The translations under genes were made by a program, and so were the position numbers. The notes beneath the pieces were generated by a model. The model was not told the origin of the DNA. It saw only the letters and a list, made by a program, of their open reading frames with translations, and ran no database searches. A stretch of 64,000 nucleotides of DNA from contig NZ_JADWYK010000001.1 of assembly GCF_015773195.1 (NCBI RefSeq), positions 186,001-250,000 on the forward strand, in the 5' to 3' direction. How positions within the stretch are numbered: the first letter of the stretch is position 1; every line of letters begins with the position of its first letter. Source of the DNA: Hymenobacter guriensis (lineage in GTDB: Bacteria > Bacteroidota > Bacteroidia > Cytophagales > Hymenobacteraceae). Of the stretch, positions 9,165-18,473 are shown one piece after another.

Positions 9165-11507
9165 ATGCGGTTTATTTCTTTTCTTGGAAGGCTTTTTTTG
9201 GGAATAATCTGCCTAGCGGCTGGTCCGGTGGCGGCGCAGCAGCGCACCAACACGCTCAGCGGCCGGGTGCTGGGCGAGGCAGGCATTCTGCCGGGAGCCA
9301 CGGTAGCCGTGCCCGCCCTGAGTACGGGTGCCACGGCCGATGAGAAAGGCACGTACACGCTTTCCCTGCCCGCCGGCCGCTATCAGGTGGTCGTGTCATT
9401 TATTGGGTATCAGACCATTACGCGCGAAGTGAACCTGCGTGCCAGCCAGCGGCTGGACTTCCGCCTGACGCCCGGCGGCACCGAGCTGGGCGAAGTGGTG
9501 GTGGAAGCCAGCGGCACCCTGGAGCAAAAGCAGAAAAGCACCCAGATGAGCGTGGAGCGCCTCACGGCCGCCGAAGCCAAGCTGCTGCCTGCTCTGTTTG
9601 GAGAAGTGGATATCCTGAAAACCCTGCAGCTGAAACCCGGCGTGCAGAACGGCGGCGAAGGCACCAGCGGCCTGTTCGTGCGCGGTGGCTCCGCCGACCA
9701 GAACCTGGTGCTGGTAGATGATGCCGTGGTGTACAACCCCAACCACTTGTTCGGGCTGTTTTCGGTGTTTAACTCCGATGCGGTGCAGAGCGTGGACCTC
9801 TATAAAGGAGGCTTTCCGGCCCAGTTCGGGGGGCGCCTTTCCTCGGTAGTGGATGTGAAGCTGCGCGAGGGCAACAACCAGAAGCTGGGCGTAACGGGCG
9901 GGCTGGGGCTGATTTCGTCGCGGCTGACGGTGGAAGGGCCGCTAAAGAAGGGCAAGGGCGCTTTTCTGGTGTCGGGCCGGCGCACCTACTTCGACATCTT
10001 CACCCGCCAGATCAACAAGCTCAACGAGGGCGACCCGGACTTCAACCCCATCCCCGACTACTACTTCTACGACTTCAACGCCAAGGCCAACTACACGCTA
10101 AGCGAAAAGGACCGCGTGTACCTGAGCGGCTACTACGGCCAGGACAAGTTCGGCTTCAACTCCTCGGGCGGCTTCAACTTCAATTTCAACTGGGGCAACG
10201 CCGTGGCTTCGGCCCGGTGGAACCACGTGTTCAGCCCGCGCCTGTACGCCAACACCTCGGCCTCGTTCACGCACTACAAGTACGAAATTGCCAACAAGCT
10301 CGACCAGTTCAGCTTCAACCTGTCGTCCACCATCCGGGACTACACGCTTAAAACCGACTTCGAGTACACGCCCAACGAGCGGCACACTGTGCGCTTCGGG
10401 GCCATGGGCACCCAGCACCGCTTTGGGGTGGGCCGCCTGAAGGCCGGCTCTACCGATGGGCGCCTGAACTTCGGCGACGACGTGGGCTACAACGGGCAGG
10501 AAGGCGGCCTCTACTTCACCGACAACTTCCGCGCCTCCGACCGGTGGCAGCTGGAGGGGGGCCTGCGCCTGACGGGCTTCCGCAGCGGCTCCGACGCCTA
10601 CGCCGGCCTTGAGCCCCGCGCCGCGGCCCGCTACACCCTTTCGCCCAAGCTCACACTCAAGGCCAACTACGCCCTGATGTACCAGTACCTGCACCTGGTC
10701 ACGAACTCCGGCGCGTCGTTGCCCACGGATATCTGGTACCCCTCGCGCCTTTCCGTGAAGCCCCAGCGCAGCCAGCAGGCCTCAGCCGGGGCCAGCTTCC
10801 TGTTTGCGGGCGGCCAATGGCTGCTCACCAATGAGGTGTACTACAAGTGGGCCACCAACCAGGTGGATTTCCGCGACGGCGCCCAACTGTTCGTGAATCC
10901 CGATCTGGACGCCGAATTCCTGTTCGGGAAAGGCTTTGCCTACGGCGACGAAATCTATCTGGAAAAGAAAACCGGCCGCACTACTGGCTGGATTGGCTAC
11001 ACACTTTCCTGGACGAAGCGGCGCTTTCCGGCCCAGCGCGGCACCGCCGGCATCAACAACGGGGAGCTGTTCTACCCCACCTACGACCGGCGCCACAACC
11101 TCACGGTGGTGGGTCTGCATAAGCTCAGCCAGCGCGTAAGCCTCACGGGCTCGTTTACCTACAGCTCGGGCAACCCCACTACCCTGCCGCTGGCCCGGTT
11201 CCTGTTCCAGGATGTGTACGGGGCCGAAGACTCGGCCGTGCCGGTGTACCCCAGCCGCAACGGCTACCGCCTGGCGCCCTACCACCGCCTGGATCTGGGT
11301 CTGGTCTGGAAGATGAAGCCCACGCGCTGGTTTACGGAGTCGGACCTGACGTTCAGCGTTTATAATGCCTACAGCCGGCGAAACCCCTACTTCGTGTTCT
11401 TCGATCAGGTGAAAAACGAGGATGAAAGCCAGGTAATCGGCTACCGCGCCCGGCAGGTTTCCCTGTTCCCGATTATTCCATCGGCGACGTACAATTTCAA
11501 ATTCTGA
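9165..11507 (+). CDS. TonB-dependent outer-membrane receptor with carboxypeptidase-like N-terminal domain
   Basis: About 780 residues. The order is signal peptide (FLGRLFLGIICLAAG, cleavage near VAAQQ), a CarboxypepD-reg-like beta-sandwich (SGRVLGEAGILPGATV to LDFRLTP), a plug domain (GEVDILKTLQLKPGVQ, GTSGLFVRGGSADQNLVLVDD) and a 22-strand-type barrel ending in an aromatic residue (YNFKF). It imports an unknown large substrate using TonB energy. The ATG at 9165 gives a clean signal peptide. An alternative at 9141 adds eight residues. A -7 element TACCTTTG is at 9126-9133. The next gene, a DUF4249 lipoprotein, begins 11 bases after the stop, the usual arrangement for this receptor type. Confidence 0.93.
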   Translation: MRFISFLGRLFLGIICLAAGPVAAQQRTNTLSGRVLGEAGILPGATVAVPALSTGATADEKGTYTLSLPAGRYQVVVSFIGYQTITREVNLRASQRLDFRLTPGGTELGEVVVEASGTLEQKQKSTQMSVERLTAAEAKLLPALFGEVDILKTLQLKPGVQNGGEGTSGLFVRGGSADQNLVLVDDAVVYNPNHLFGLFSVFNSDAVQSVDLYKGGFPAQFGGRLSSVVDVKLREGNNQKLGVTGGLGLISSRLTVEGPLKKGKGAFLVSGRRTYFDIFTRQINKLNEGDPDFNPIPDYYFYDFNAKANYTLSEKDRVYLSGYYGQDKFGFNSSGGFNFNFNWGNAVASARWNHVFSPRLYANTSASFTHYKYEIANKLDQFSFNLSSTIRDYTLKTDFEYTPNERHTVRFGAMGTQHRFGVGRLKAGSTDGRLNFGDDVGYNGQEGGLYFTDNFRASDRWQLEGGLRLTGFRSGSDAYAGLEPRAAARYTLSPKLTLKANYALMYQYLHLVTNSGASLPTDIWYPSRLSVKPQRSQQASAGASFLFAGGQWLLTNEVYYKWATNQVDFRDGAQLFVNPDLDAEFLFGKGFAYGDEIYLEKKTGRTTGWIGYTLSWTKRRFPAQRGTAGINNGELFYPTYDRRHNLTVVGLHKLSQRVSLTGSFTYSSGNPTTLPLARFLFQDVYGAEDSAVPVYPSRNGYRLAPYHRLDLGLVWKMKPTRWFTESDLTFSVYNAYSRRNPYFVFFDQVKNEDESQVIGYRARQVSLFPIIPSATYNFKF

Positions 11508-11518
11508 ACCACGGATTC

Positions 11519-12379
11519 ATGCGAATTTCTCGGATTTCACGGATTTTGTGGACGGTGCTAAACGGGGCCGCCAGGCCACTGGCAGTGGGTAGCCTCGCTA
11601 TACTTGGCGGTTGCGGCCTGCAGCAGGATATCGACGTGGAGCTGCCTGCGTACCCGGCTCAGCTGGTGGTGGAGTGCTACCTCGACCCCGGCAAGGTACC
11701 CCAGCTCACCGTCACGGAAACCACGGAGTACCTGGCTTCGCCCAACCCCAGCCTGCCCCAGCAGGTGCAGGTGGTGCTGAGCGGCCCCGCCGGCTGGCGC
11801 GACACCCTGCAGTTTGCCCCGGCTTTCGACCCGGTCACGAAGAAAGGCTACACCCACCGCGGCCACGCAGCGCTGCAGGCGCAGCCCGGCGACGTCTTCA
11901 CGCTGGACGTCACGGATGCGCTGGGGCGCCACCTCACGGGCACGGCCACCATGCCCGCCCGTGTGCCCATTGATACGGTAGAGTGGAAATTCAACGACCG
12001 GCCCGAAGACCAGCGCGAGGCCTACGTGCTGGTGCGGTTTCAGGACCCCGCCACCGCGGGCGACTATTACCGCTTCCAGATTCACCGCGACAGTATTTCC
12101 GATGACCCGGAGGTAGACTACACGCCCGATGACCGGCTCAACAACGGCCAGGAATTTACCCTGGGCACCAGCTACGAGTTTGAGGCCGGCGACACGCTCA
12201 TTACCACGCTCTACCACCTAGACAAGGCCTATGCCGACTTTATGCAGTCGGTGGATGATGCGCGCGGGGCCAACGGCAACCCGTTTGCGCAGCCGGCCGG
12301 CATCCGCAGCACGGTACAAGGTGGCCTGGGCGTATTCACGGTGTTGAGCTACGAGCGGCGCACGATCATCATTAAGTAG
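11519..12379 (+). CDS. DUF4249 family lipoprotein, partner of the TonB receptor
   Basis: A 286-residue protein with a lipoprotein signal (hydrophobic stretch then AILGGC near residue 32). The mature domain begins with VELPAYPAQLVVECYLDPG and continues with TVTET, the VVLSG strand and the HRG and GDVFTLDV segments typical of DUF4249. In Bacteroidota these lipoproteins are almost always coded just behind a TonB receptor with a carboxypeptidase-like domain and are presumed to be its surface partner. The 11-base spacing supports an operon. Substrate is unknown. Confidence 0.87.
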   Translation: MRISRISRILWTVLNGAARPLAVGSLAILGGCGLQQDIDVELPAYPAQLVVECYLDPGKVPQLTVTETTEYLASPNPSLPQQVQVVLSGPAGWRDTLQFAPAFDPVTKKGYTHRGHAALQAQPGDVFTLDVTDALGRHLTGTATMPARVPIDTVEWKFNDRPEDQREAYVLVRFQDPATAGDYYRFQIHRDSISDDPEVDYTPDDRLNNGQEFTLGTSYEFEAGDTLITTLYHLDKAYADFMQSVDDARGANGNPFAQPAGIRSTVQGGLGVFTVLSYERRTIIIK

Positions 12380-12460
12380 CTGATTTCACAGGCGAGGCAT
12401 GCAACGCCAGCGTGGCAGGTGGACTCCTAAACCATATTCATCTACCTCTTTACTTCTACC

Positions 12461-12886
12461 ATGAGCCGTACGTTTTCCCTCGCGCTGGTATTTCTTTTCA
12501 TCTTCGGGCTGGTGAGCAGCTGCGAAAACACTTCCTGCGGTTGCGACCCTGCCCCATCCTATTCGGCTACTGCCCTGCAGTATACCTGGCAGCTGGATGA
12601 AATAGCCATAGGCGGGCAATCAGCTTCTAAAGGCAATGACATCAAGGACCGCTACAAGCTGCAGTTCAAGGGCGACGGTACTTACACCCAGACCCAACTA
12701 CTGGACAACACGACCACGGCCGGCACCTGGAAGCTAACGGGCCAGGGAAACAGACTACTCGAAATTACCGACCACAAAGGCACCACCAATACCTACAACC
12801 TTGGCACCGTCGACAACAGCACGCTGGTGTACAGCTTCATCAACAAAGACCAACTGCTGGAGCAGCGGATTTTTTCCCGGCAGTAG
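12461..12886 (+). CDS. Small lipoprotein, lipocalin-like
   Basis: A 141-residue protein with a lipoprotein signal (FLFIFGLVSSC, lipidated Cys near 21), followed by two more nearby cysteines (CGC). The mature part runs YTWQLDEIAIGG, YKLQFKGDGTYTQT, GTWKLTGQGNRLLEITD, a beta-strand order like small lipocalin-type domains found in many Bacteroidota lipoproteins. Function is unknown. It lies 81 bases after the DUF4249 gene in the same direction and may share its transcript. The terminator at 12991-13028 follows. Confidence 0.72.
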   Translation: MSRTFSLALVFLFIFGLVSSCENTSCGCDPAPSYSATALQYTWQLDEIAIGGQSASKGNDIKDRYKLQFKGDGTYTQTQLLDNTTTAGTWKLTGQGNRLLEITDHKGTTNTYNLGTVDNSTLVYSFINKDQLLEQRIFSRQ

Positions 12887-12928
12887 GAATTTAATGTGCT
12901 GATGTGGAGGAATGTGCTAATGCTTTAG

Positions 12929-13113
12929 CTGTCATGGCGAGCATAGCAAAGCAAGCCTTTCTGAGCAGCGTACCTGACACTCTTCTACCAAAAAGCCCCT
13001 GACGTCCATGCTGGCGTCAGGGGCTTTTCATATTCCGGGGCCTAGTACGTTGCCCAGGATGGATTGACGCCGCTTGATGCGCGGAATGTCCTTCGTCCTC
13101 GCAATGCCAGCCA
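12929..13113. repeat. Decayed intergenic repeat pair around a terminator
   Basis: Bases 12929-12958 (TGTCATGGCGAGCATAGC core) and 13074-13113 (reverse strand GCATTGCGAGGACGAAGG core) resemble the degraded arms of GTCATxGCGAG-type interspersed repeats. They face each other and enclose the terminator at 12991-13028. No ORF is credible here. Confidence 0.4.
12991..13028. terminator. Bidirectional Rho-independent terminator
   Basis: A perfect 14-base stem pairs AAAAGCCCCTGACG (12991-13004) with 13015-13028. The A and T ends make it usable in both directions, for the lipoprotein gene on the plus strand and the phosphorylase gene on the minus strand. Confidence 0.88.
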
Positions 13114-13158
13114 GAGCATTACCACATTACACAGATTTCTCCATATTAGCACATTGGC

Positions 13159-13977
13159 TTACAACTTCTCCAGCACCCGCTGCAGCAGCGCGGTAAGGCG
13201 GGGCTCGGCCACGGCGGCGGTGCGCAGGATGTCGGCAATGTCTACTTTCTTGAGCTTGCCGGGGGCACACAGGTCGGTGATGACGGATACGGCCAGCACG
13301 GGCAACTCCATGTGCACGGCGGCAATGACCTCGGGCACGGTACTCATCCCCACGGCATCGGCCCCGATGGTGCGCAGATAGCGGTACTCGGCGGGCGTTT
13401 CGAGCATGGGGCCCGGCAGGCTGGCATACACGCCCCGGCGCAGGTAGGGCGTGAGCCCCAACTCCCGGGCCGCTTCCTCGGCCAGCCCGAGCAGGCGCTG
13501 GTCGTAGGGCTCCATCATATCGGGAAAGCGCGGGCCCAGCTCGTCGAGGTTTTTGCCGATGAGCGGATTGGTGGGCTGCAGGTTGATGTGGTCTTCCAGC
13601 AGCATCAGGTCGGAGTAGTTGTAGTCGGGGTTGAGGCCGCCGCTGGCATTGCTCACGAACAGGTGCCGGATGCCCAGCAGCTTCATCACCCGCACCGGAA
13701 ACACCACCTGCTGCATGGTGTAGCCTTCGTAGTAGTGAAACCGCCCGCGCATCACCAGCACCCGCTTGCCAGCCAGGGTGCCCGCCAGCAGCTCGCCGGC
13801 GTGGCTTTCCACCGTGGAAACCGGGAAGTGCGGAATATCGGCGTAGCTGAAGCGGTGCTGCACGGCTACTTCCCGGGCAAGGGCACCCAACCCGGTGCCC
13901 AGAATGATGCCGGCTTCGGGTTGGAAATCGGCCAGGCGCTGGCGGAGGTAGTCGGCGGCTTCGAGGAGGTCTTGCAT
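13159..13977 (-). CDS. punA: Purine nucleoside phosphorylase, trimeric type
   Basis: A 272-residue cytosolic enzyme that splits purine nucleosides with phosphate into base plus ribose-1-phosphate. Family marks in order are ILGTGLGAL (phosphate loop), RGRFHYYEGYTMQQVVFPVRVM, SNASGGLNP, DHINLQPTNPLIG, and GMSTVPEVIAA near the base-binding site. The start ATG at 13977 is chosen because the upstream 33 codons lie in a 39-bp inverted repeat and are not conserved. A -7 element TACCTTGC on the minus strand sits at 13998-13991. It lies downstream of sppA on the same strand with a repeat in the spacer. Confidence 0.92.
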   Translation of the reverse strand: MQDLLEAADYLRQRLADFQPEAGIILGTGLGALAREVAVQHRFSYADIPHFPVSTVESHAGELLAGTLAGKRVLVMRGRFHYYEGYTMQQVVFPVRVMKLLGIRHLFVSNASGGLNPDYNYSDLMLLEDHINLQPTNPLIGKNLDELGPRFPDMMEPYDQRLLGLAEEAARELGLTPYLRRGVYASLPGPMLETPAEYRYLRTIGADAVGMSTVPEVIAAVHMELPVLAVSVITDLCAPGKLKKVDIADILRTAAVAEPRLTALLQRVLEKL

Positions 13978-14002
13978 CTGTTTTTTTGCTGCAAGGTAGG
14001 AT

Positions 14003-14094
14003 TTCGCGCAGTGTTTCGGGGTGTTTTTCGCAGGGTTTCGGAGTGAACGACCACCCCGAAACCCTGCGAAAAACACCCCGAAACACTGCGCGAA
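14003..14094. repeat. Perfect 39-bp inverted repeat between sppA and punA
   Basis: Arms 14003-14041 and 14056-14094 are exact reverse complements around a 14-base loop. The core reads CGCAGGGTTTCG and GGTGTTTTTCG. A related unit lies at 62508-62592. It begins 15 bases after the sppA stop. There is no T run, so a simple terminator is unlikely. Confidence 0.85.
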
Positions 14095-14109
14095 CTTGTC
14101 GAACCCGGC

Positions 14110-15864
14110 TTACTGTACGTCTAGCACGAAGGGGGCGCGCATCTGTACGCCTTTCATCTGGCTGAGCTTCTGGTACTGCTCGAACATGGGGTAGAGTGGA
14201 CCCATTTCCGATTTCACCAAGCGCAGGCGGGCTTCCTCGTTGAAGGAGCTGAACAGGTTTTCGGCGAAGGTTTTCTGGCGGGGCAGCTTCTGGATGCGGT
14301 AGTCGCCTTCCTTGAGGTTGGCGCGGCGGGCCGCAATGCGCAGGGCATCATCAAACGAGCCCAGCACATCGACCAGGCCGCGCTGCTTGGCCTCTACCCC
14401 CGACCACACCCGGCCCGAGGCCAGACGGCGCAGGCGCTCCACAGGCATTTTGCGCCCGGCGGCAGCTTTCGTGGTGAAGTCGGCGTAGATGCGGTTTACT
14501 TCCTGCTGAAACTGCTGCTGCTCGAAGGGCGTAAGGGCCCGCGTGACGGTGGGAAAGTCGGAGAACTTGCCGGTGGTTACGCGGTCCGTGGTGATACCCA
14601 GCTTGTCGCTCAGGAACGGCGCGATGTTGGGCAGCACCCCAAACACCCCAATGGAGCCGGTAATCGTCGTTGGGTGCGCCACAATGGTGTCGCAGCCCAT
14701 GGCAATGAAGTAGCCGCCCGAAGCCGCCACGTCCGACATGCTGGCAATAACGGGCTTTACTTTCCTGGTCAGCATCACTTCGCGGTAGATGATATCGGAA
14801 GCCAGGGACGAGCCGCCGGGCGAGTTCACGCGCAGCACTACGGCCTTCACTTTCTTGTCGAGGCGGGCCTTGCGGATAGCTTCGGCAAATCGGGTGCTGC
14901 CGATGCTTTCGTTGCCGCCCCGCCCCATCACGATGTCGCCATCAGCGTACACTACCGCAATGCGGTTGCCGCTGGTGTTGTCGTCCTTGTCGTCGCCTTT
15001 CAGGTAGTCACTCAGCGTGATGAGGCTGAGCTTTTCGTCTTTCTCCACGCCCAGCTTGCCCTTGATGTAGTCGGTGGCCTGGTCGTAGTAGCCCAGGTCC
15101 GTCACCAGGCCGAGGCGCTTGGCATCGTCGGCGTTATGCACTAGCATCGAGTCGCTGATGACGCGCAGGCGGGCCGGCGCAATTTTGCGGGCCTTGGCCA
15201 CCTCGGCCAGCATGGCGTCGTTCATGGAGTTGAGGAAGGACGACGTCTGCAGGCGGGCCGAGTCCGACATATTGGTGCGGAAAAACGGCTCCACGGCGCT
15301 TTTAAACGAGCCCACGCGGAAAATCTGCGCCTGCACGCCCAGCTTATCGAACAGGTTTTTGTAGTACATCGTCTCCGATGACAGGCCGTTGAACTCCAGC
15401 GTACCCTGGGGGTTCAGGTACAGCTTATCGGCCACCGAGGCCAGGTAGTAGCTCTTTTCCGACTGCGCATCGGTGTAGCTGACCACAAACTTGCCGCCCT
15501 TTTTGAAGTCGGTCAGCTCGTGGCGGATTTCTTCCAGCGTGGCCATGCCGCCCTGCACCATTTCCAGGTTCAGGAAGATGCCCTTGATGTCGTCGTCCTT
15601 TTTAGCGCGGCGGATGGCGGCTTTCAGCTCATCCAGGCCTACAGTGTTTTCGCCGCCGGCAAAGGCCGACAACGGGTTTTCGAAGCCTCGCTCGGCCACG
15701 GGCTTATCGAGTTTCAATTCCAGAACCGAGTTATCGGCCACGGTCACGTCCTTATCGGTGGAAGCGGCGGCTACAATAAAGCCAATCAGAAGCACAACGC
15801 CCACGAGGGCAAACAGCACGAGGCCGGTGAGCGTGGCCAGTACGTACTTGAAAAACTGTCTCAT
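14110..15864 (-). CDS. sppA: Signal peptide peptidase SppA, 67-kDa type
   Basis: A 584-residue membrane-anchored serine protease with one N-terminal transmembrane helix (residues 7-34) and two tandem peptidase-S49 domains. The catalytic lysine is in VGSFKSAVEPF (Lys188) and the nucleophile in SDVAASGGYF (Ser382), matching the K209/S409 dyad of E. coli SppA. It clears cleaved signal peptides from the membrane. A -7 element TACTTTTG on the minus strand is at 15902-15895, 31 bases before the start. Length is normal. The 3' spacer holds the 39-bp inverted repeat. Confidence 0.95.
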   Translation of the reverse strand: MRQFFKYVLATLTGLVLFALVGVVLLIGFIVAAASTDKDVTVADNSVLELKLDKPVAERGFENPLSAFAGGENTVGLDELKAAIRRAKKDDDIKGIFLNLEMVQGGMATLEEIRHELTDFKKGGKFVVSYTDAQSEKSYYLASVADKLYLNPQGTLEFNGLSSETMYYKNLFDKLGVQAQIFRVGSFKSAVEPFFRTNMSDSARLQTSSFLNSMNDAMLAEVAKARKIAPARLRVISDSMLVHNADDAKRLGLVTDLGYYDQATDYIKGKLGVEKDEKLSLITLSDYLKGDDKDDNTSGNRIAVVYADGDIVMGRGGNESIGSTRFAEAIRKARLDKKVKAVVLRVNSPGGSSLASDIIYREVMLTRKVKPVIASMSDVAASGGYFIAMGCDTIVAHPTTITGSIGVFGVLPNIAPFLSDKLGITTDRVTTGKFSDFPTVTRALTPFEQQQFQQEVNRIYADFTTKAAAGRKMPVERLRRLASGRVWSGVEAKQRGLVDVLGSFDDALRIAARRANLKEGDYRIQKLPRQKTFAENLFSSFNEEARLRLVKSEMGPLYPMFEQYQKLSQMKGVQMRAPFVLDVQ

Positions 15865-16060
15865 CAGAAAAGTCTAACGGGTGAGGGATGCTAACAAAAG
15901 TAAAGTCTTTCCCGGGCCAATGCCGGCTAATCAACCAACAGGCCTTTTCAGCAGGTCAACGCGAATAAGCAGCCGGCAACGCAGTAACTAACGGACAGAC
16001 AGCTGTGGCCTAAGCCAGCCGCCAGCGGCACTTGTTAGGTGTCACTTATCACCCCATTCT

Positions 16061-17395
16061 CTAATACCCGTACTTCTCGCCCCAGAGCTGGCGGAGGCGC
16101 TCCTGGGCTTTGGCTTCGGCGGGGTTATGCCCGGGCTCGTAGAAGCGGTGGCCGCTGAGGGCTTCGGGCAGAAACTCCTGGAAGGCGAAGTTGCCGGGGT
16201 AGTCGTGGGAGTATTGGTATTCGTTGCCGTAGCCCAGCTCCTTCATCAGCTTGGTGGGCGCATTACGTAGCGGGATGGGCACTGGCTGGGGGCCGTGCTG
16301 GCGCACAAAGGCGCGGGCCTCCCGGATGGCTTTGTAGCTGGCGTTGCTCTTGGGCGAGGAAGCCAGGTAAACCACCGTTTGCCCCAGAATAATATCCGAC
16401 TCGGGCATACCAATCACAGCCACGGCCTGAAAGCAGCTTTGGGCCAGCATCAGGGCGTTGGGATTGGCCAGGCCCACATCTTCAGATGAGAGAATAAGCA
16501 GGCGGCGGGCAATAAACTTCGGGTCCTCCCCGCCTTCCAGCATAATGGCCAGATAGTAGAGGGCCGCGTTGGGGTCGGAGCCGCGGATACTTTTGATAAA
16601 GGCCGAAATGACGTCGTAATGCATTTCCCCGCCCTTGTCGTAGCGTGCCAGGTGCTGCTGGGCCAGCTGCTGCACCACCTCATCGGTGATGACAATTCCG
16701 CCGGTTTCGGGGTTGGGGCGGCTGGCTTCCACCACGATTTCCAGGAGGTTGAGCAGCTTGCGCGCATCGCCCCCGGAAATGGTGAGCAAGGCGCCGTAGT
16801 CCTGCATCCGCACGTTCCGTTGCTTGAGCACCTCGTCTTCGGCCAGGGCTTTGTCGACAATGCCGATGAGGATGTCCTTGCCCAGGGACTCCAGCACGTA
16901 CACCTGTGCCCGGCTGAGTACGGCCGGAACAACTTCAAACGAGGGGTTTTCGGTGGTAGCCCCAATGAGCGTGACGATGCCCTGCTCCACAGCGCCCAGC
17001 AAGGCATCCTGCTGGCTTTTGCTGAAGCGGTGAATTTCATCGATAAACAGCACCGTGCCGCGCTGCTTTTTGGCGCGCTCAATTACCTCCCGCACGTCCT
17101 TCACGCCGGCATTCACGGCACTGAGCGAGGCGAAGGGCTTGCCCAGCGCCTGAGCTAGCAGGTTGGCCAGGGTGGTTTTGCCCACGCCGGGCGGCCCCCA
17201 CAAGATGAGGCTGGGCAGGCGACCAGCCTGCAAATAGCGCCGCAGCACGCCTTCCGGCCCGATGAGGTGCTGCTGGCCGGCGTAGTCGTTCAGGGTGCTG
17301 GGGCGCATGCGCTCGGCCAGCGGGGCGCCGGGGCGGGGCTCGTTGGGCTGCGCGGGTGGCAGGGAATCAGGTTCAAACAAAGAGCCAGTGGCCAT
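16061..17395 (-). CDS. rarA: Replication-associated recombination protein RarA (MgsA), AAA+ ATPase
   Basis: A 444-residue AAA+ protein related to clamp loaders. Walker A GPPGVGKT is at 67-74 and Walker B VLFIDEIHRF ends near 123. The sensor segment GATTENPSFEVVPAVLSRAQVY follows, and the C-terminal MgsA tetramerisation region carries GGEDPKFIARRLLILSSEDVGLANP. It works at stalled forks with SSB. The ATG at 17395 is preferred, since the longer frame to 17458 adds basic, non-conserved residues. It diverges from a DMT transporter gene with about 150 bases between starts. Confidence 0.95.
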   Translation of the reverse strand: MATGSLFEPDSLPPAQPNEPRPGAPLAERMRPSTLNDYAGQQHLIGPEGVLRRYLQAGRLPSLILWGPPGVGKTTLANLLAQALGKPFASLSAVNAGVKDVREVIERAKKQRGTVLFIDEIHRFSKSQQDALLGAVEQGIVTLIGATTENPSFEVVPAVLSRAQVYVLESLGKDILIGIVDKALAEDEVLKQRNVRMQDYGALLTISGGDARKLLNLLEIVVEASRPNPETGGIVITDEVVQQLAQQHLARYDKGGEMHYDVISAFIKSIRGSDPNAALYYLAIMLEGGEDPKFIARRLLILSSEDVGLANPNALMLAQSCFQAVAVIGMPESDIILGQTVVYLASSPKSNASYKAIREARAFVRQHGPQPVPIPLRNAPTKLMKELGYGNEYQYSHDYPGNFAFQEFLPEALSGHRFYEPGHNPAEAKAQERLRQLWGEKYGY

Positions 17396-17543
17396 AGAAA
17401 ACAGGATAAGCGCAAACGGTAACTTTCGGGGCTTTCGGCGGTAGTTGACGAGCCGCACCCGGCCGATGCCTTTAGCCCACTATACGCGAATGACCCCTGA
17501 AAGTCAGCAAAGCTACCGTTTGGGCTACTACCTTCGCCGTGCA

Positions 17544-18473
17544 ATGAAGAATTCTGGTAAGGTCCACGCGGCCTTGTTTGTGGTGGCCCTGATTTACGCC
17601 GCCAACTACAGCATTAGCAAAGACGTGATGCCGCGCTACATGGGGCCGTTTGGGCTGGTGGTGCTGCGCATTGTGGGCGCGGCCGTGTTTTTTGGGGTGC
17701 TCAGCCGCCTGGTGGCCCCGCAGGACCGCATCCAAGGCCGGGCCGATAACCTGCGGGCCGTGGCCAGCGGCGTGCTGGGCATCGGCCTGAATCAGCTGCT
17801 GTTCTTTTCGGGCCTGAACCTGACCTCGCCCATCAACGCTTCGCTTATTCAGACCATAGCCCCGGTGGTTACGGTGCTGGCCTCGGTGGTGCTGCTGGGC
17901 GAAAAGATTACGCTGCCCCGGCTGCTGGGCATCGGGCTGGCGGCGGCCGGGGCGGCCAGCATCATTCTGAGCCGGGGCCCGGTGGCCGCGGGCGGGCAGG
18001 ACGGGCTGCTGGGCAACGTGTTCATTCTGCTCAACGCCACGGCTTTCGGTATCTACCTGGTGATTGTGATGCCGCTGATGCGCAAGTACCACCCTTTCAC
18101 GGTGCTGGCGCGCATTTTTCTGGTGGGTGCGTTCATTGCAGTGCCGGCTGGCTGGCAGCAGGTGCTGGCCCCCAACTACGCCAGCTTTCCGCCGGGCATC
18201 TGGGCGGCCATTGCCTACATGGTTGTCTGCCTCACCATCATGGCCTACCTGCTCAACAACTGGGCCCTGAAATACGCCTCCCCGGCCCTGCTTGGCGCCT
18301 ACATCTACCTGCAGCCGGCCCTGGCGGTGGGCATTGCCATGGCCCTGGGCAAGGACACGCTCACCCTGGTCAAGGCCCTGCAGGCCCTGCTAATTTTCGG
18401 CGGGGTTTTCCTGGTGAGCCAGAAGCCACGCCCTGCGCCCGGGGCCGCGCCCCTGGAGCCGGTGCAGGATTAG
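17544..18473 (+). CDS. EamA-type DMT-superfamily permease
   Basis: A 309-residue membrane protein with ten predicted helices in two EamA repeats. The first repeat runs from ALFVVALIYAANYSI to SIILSRGPV, the second from GLLGNVFILLNATAFG to LLIFGGVFLVSQKP. It resembles exporters of amino acids or metabolites; the substrate cannot be inferred. I place the start at 17544, because a TACCTTCG -7 element lies at 17529-17536, inside a longer open frame that begins at 17445. The stop overlaps that of a convergent MarR gene by four bases. Confidence 0.87.
   Translation: MKNSGKVHAALFVVALIYAANYSISKDVMPRYMGPFGLVVLRIVGAAVFFGVLSRLVAPQDRIQGRADNLRAVASGVLGIGLNQLLFFSGLNLTSPINASLIQTIAPVVTVLASVVLLGEKITLPRLLGIGLAAAGAASIILSRGPVAAGGQDGLLGNVFILLNATAFGIYLVIVMPLMRKYHPFTVLARIFLVGAFIAVPAGWQQVLAPNYASFPPGIWAAIAYMVVCLTIMAYLLNNWALKYASPALLGAYIYLQPALAVGIAMALGKDTLTLVKALQALLIFGGVFLVSQKPRPAPGAAPLEPVQD

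Noticed and set aside
17445..17543. Upstream in-frame extension of the EamA gene
   Set aside because: It contains the TACCTTCG promoter element and lacks transporter features; the start at 17544 is better.
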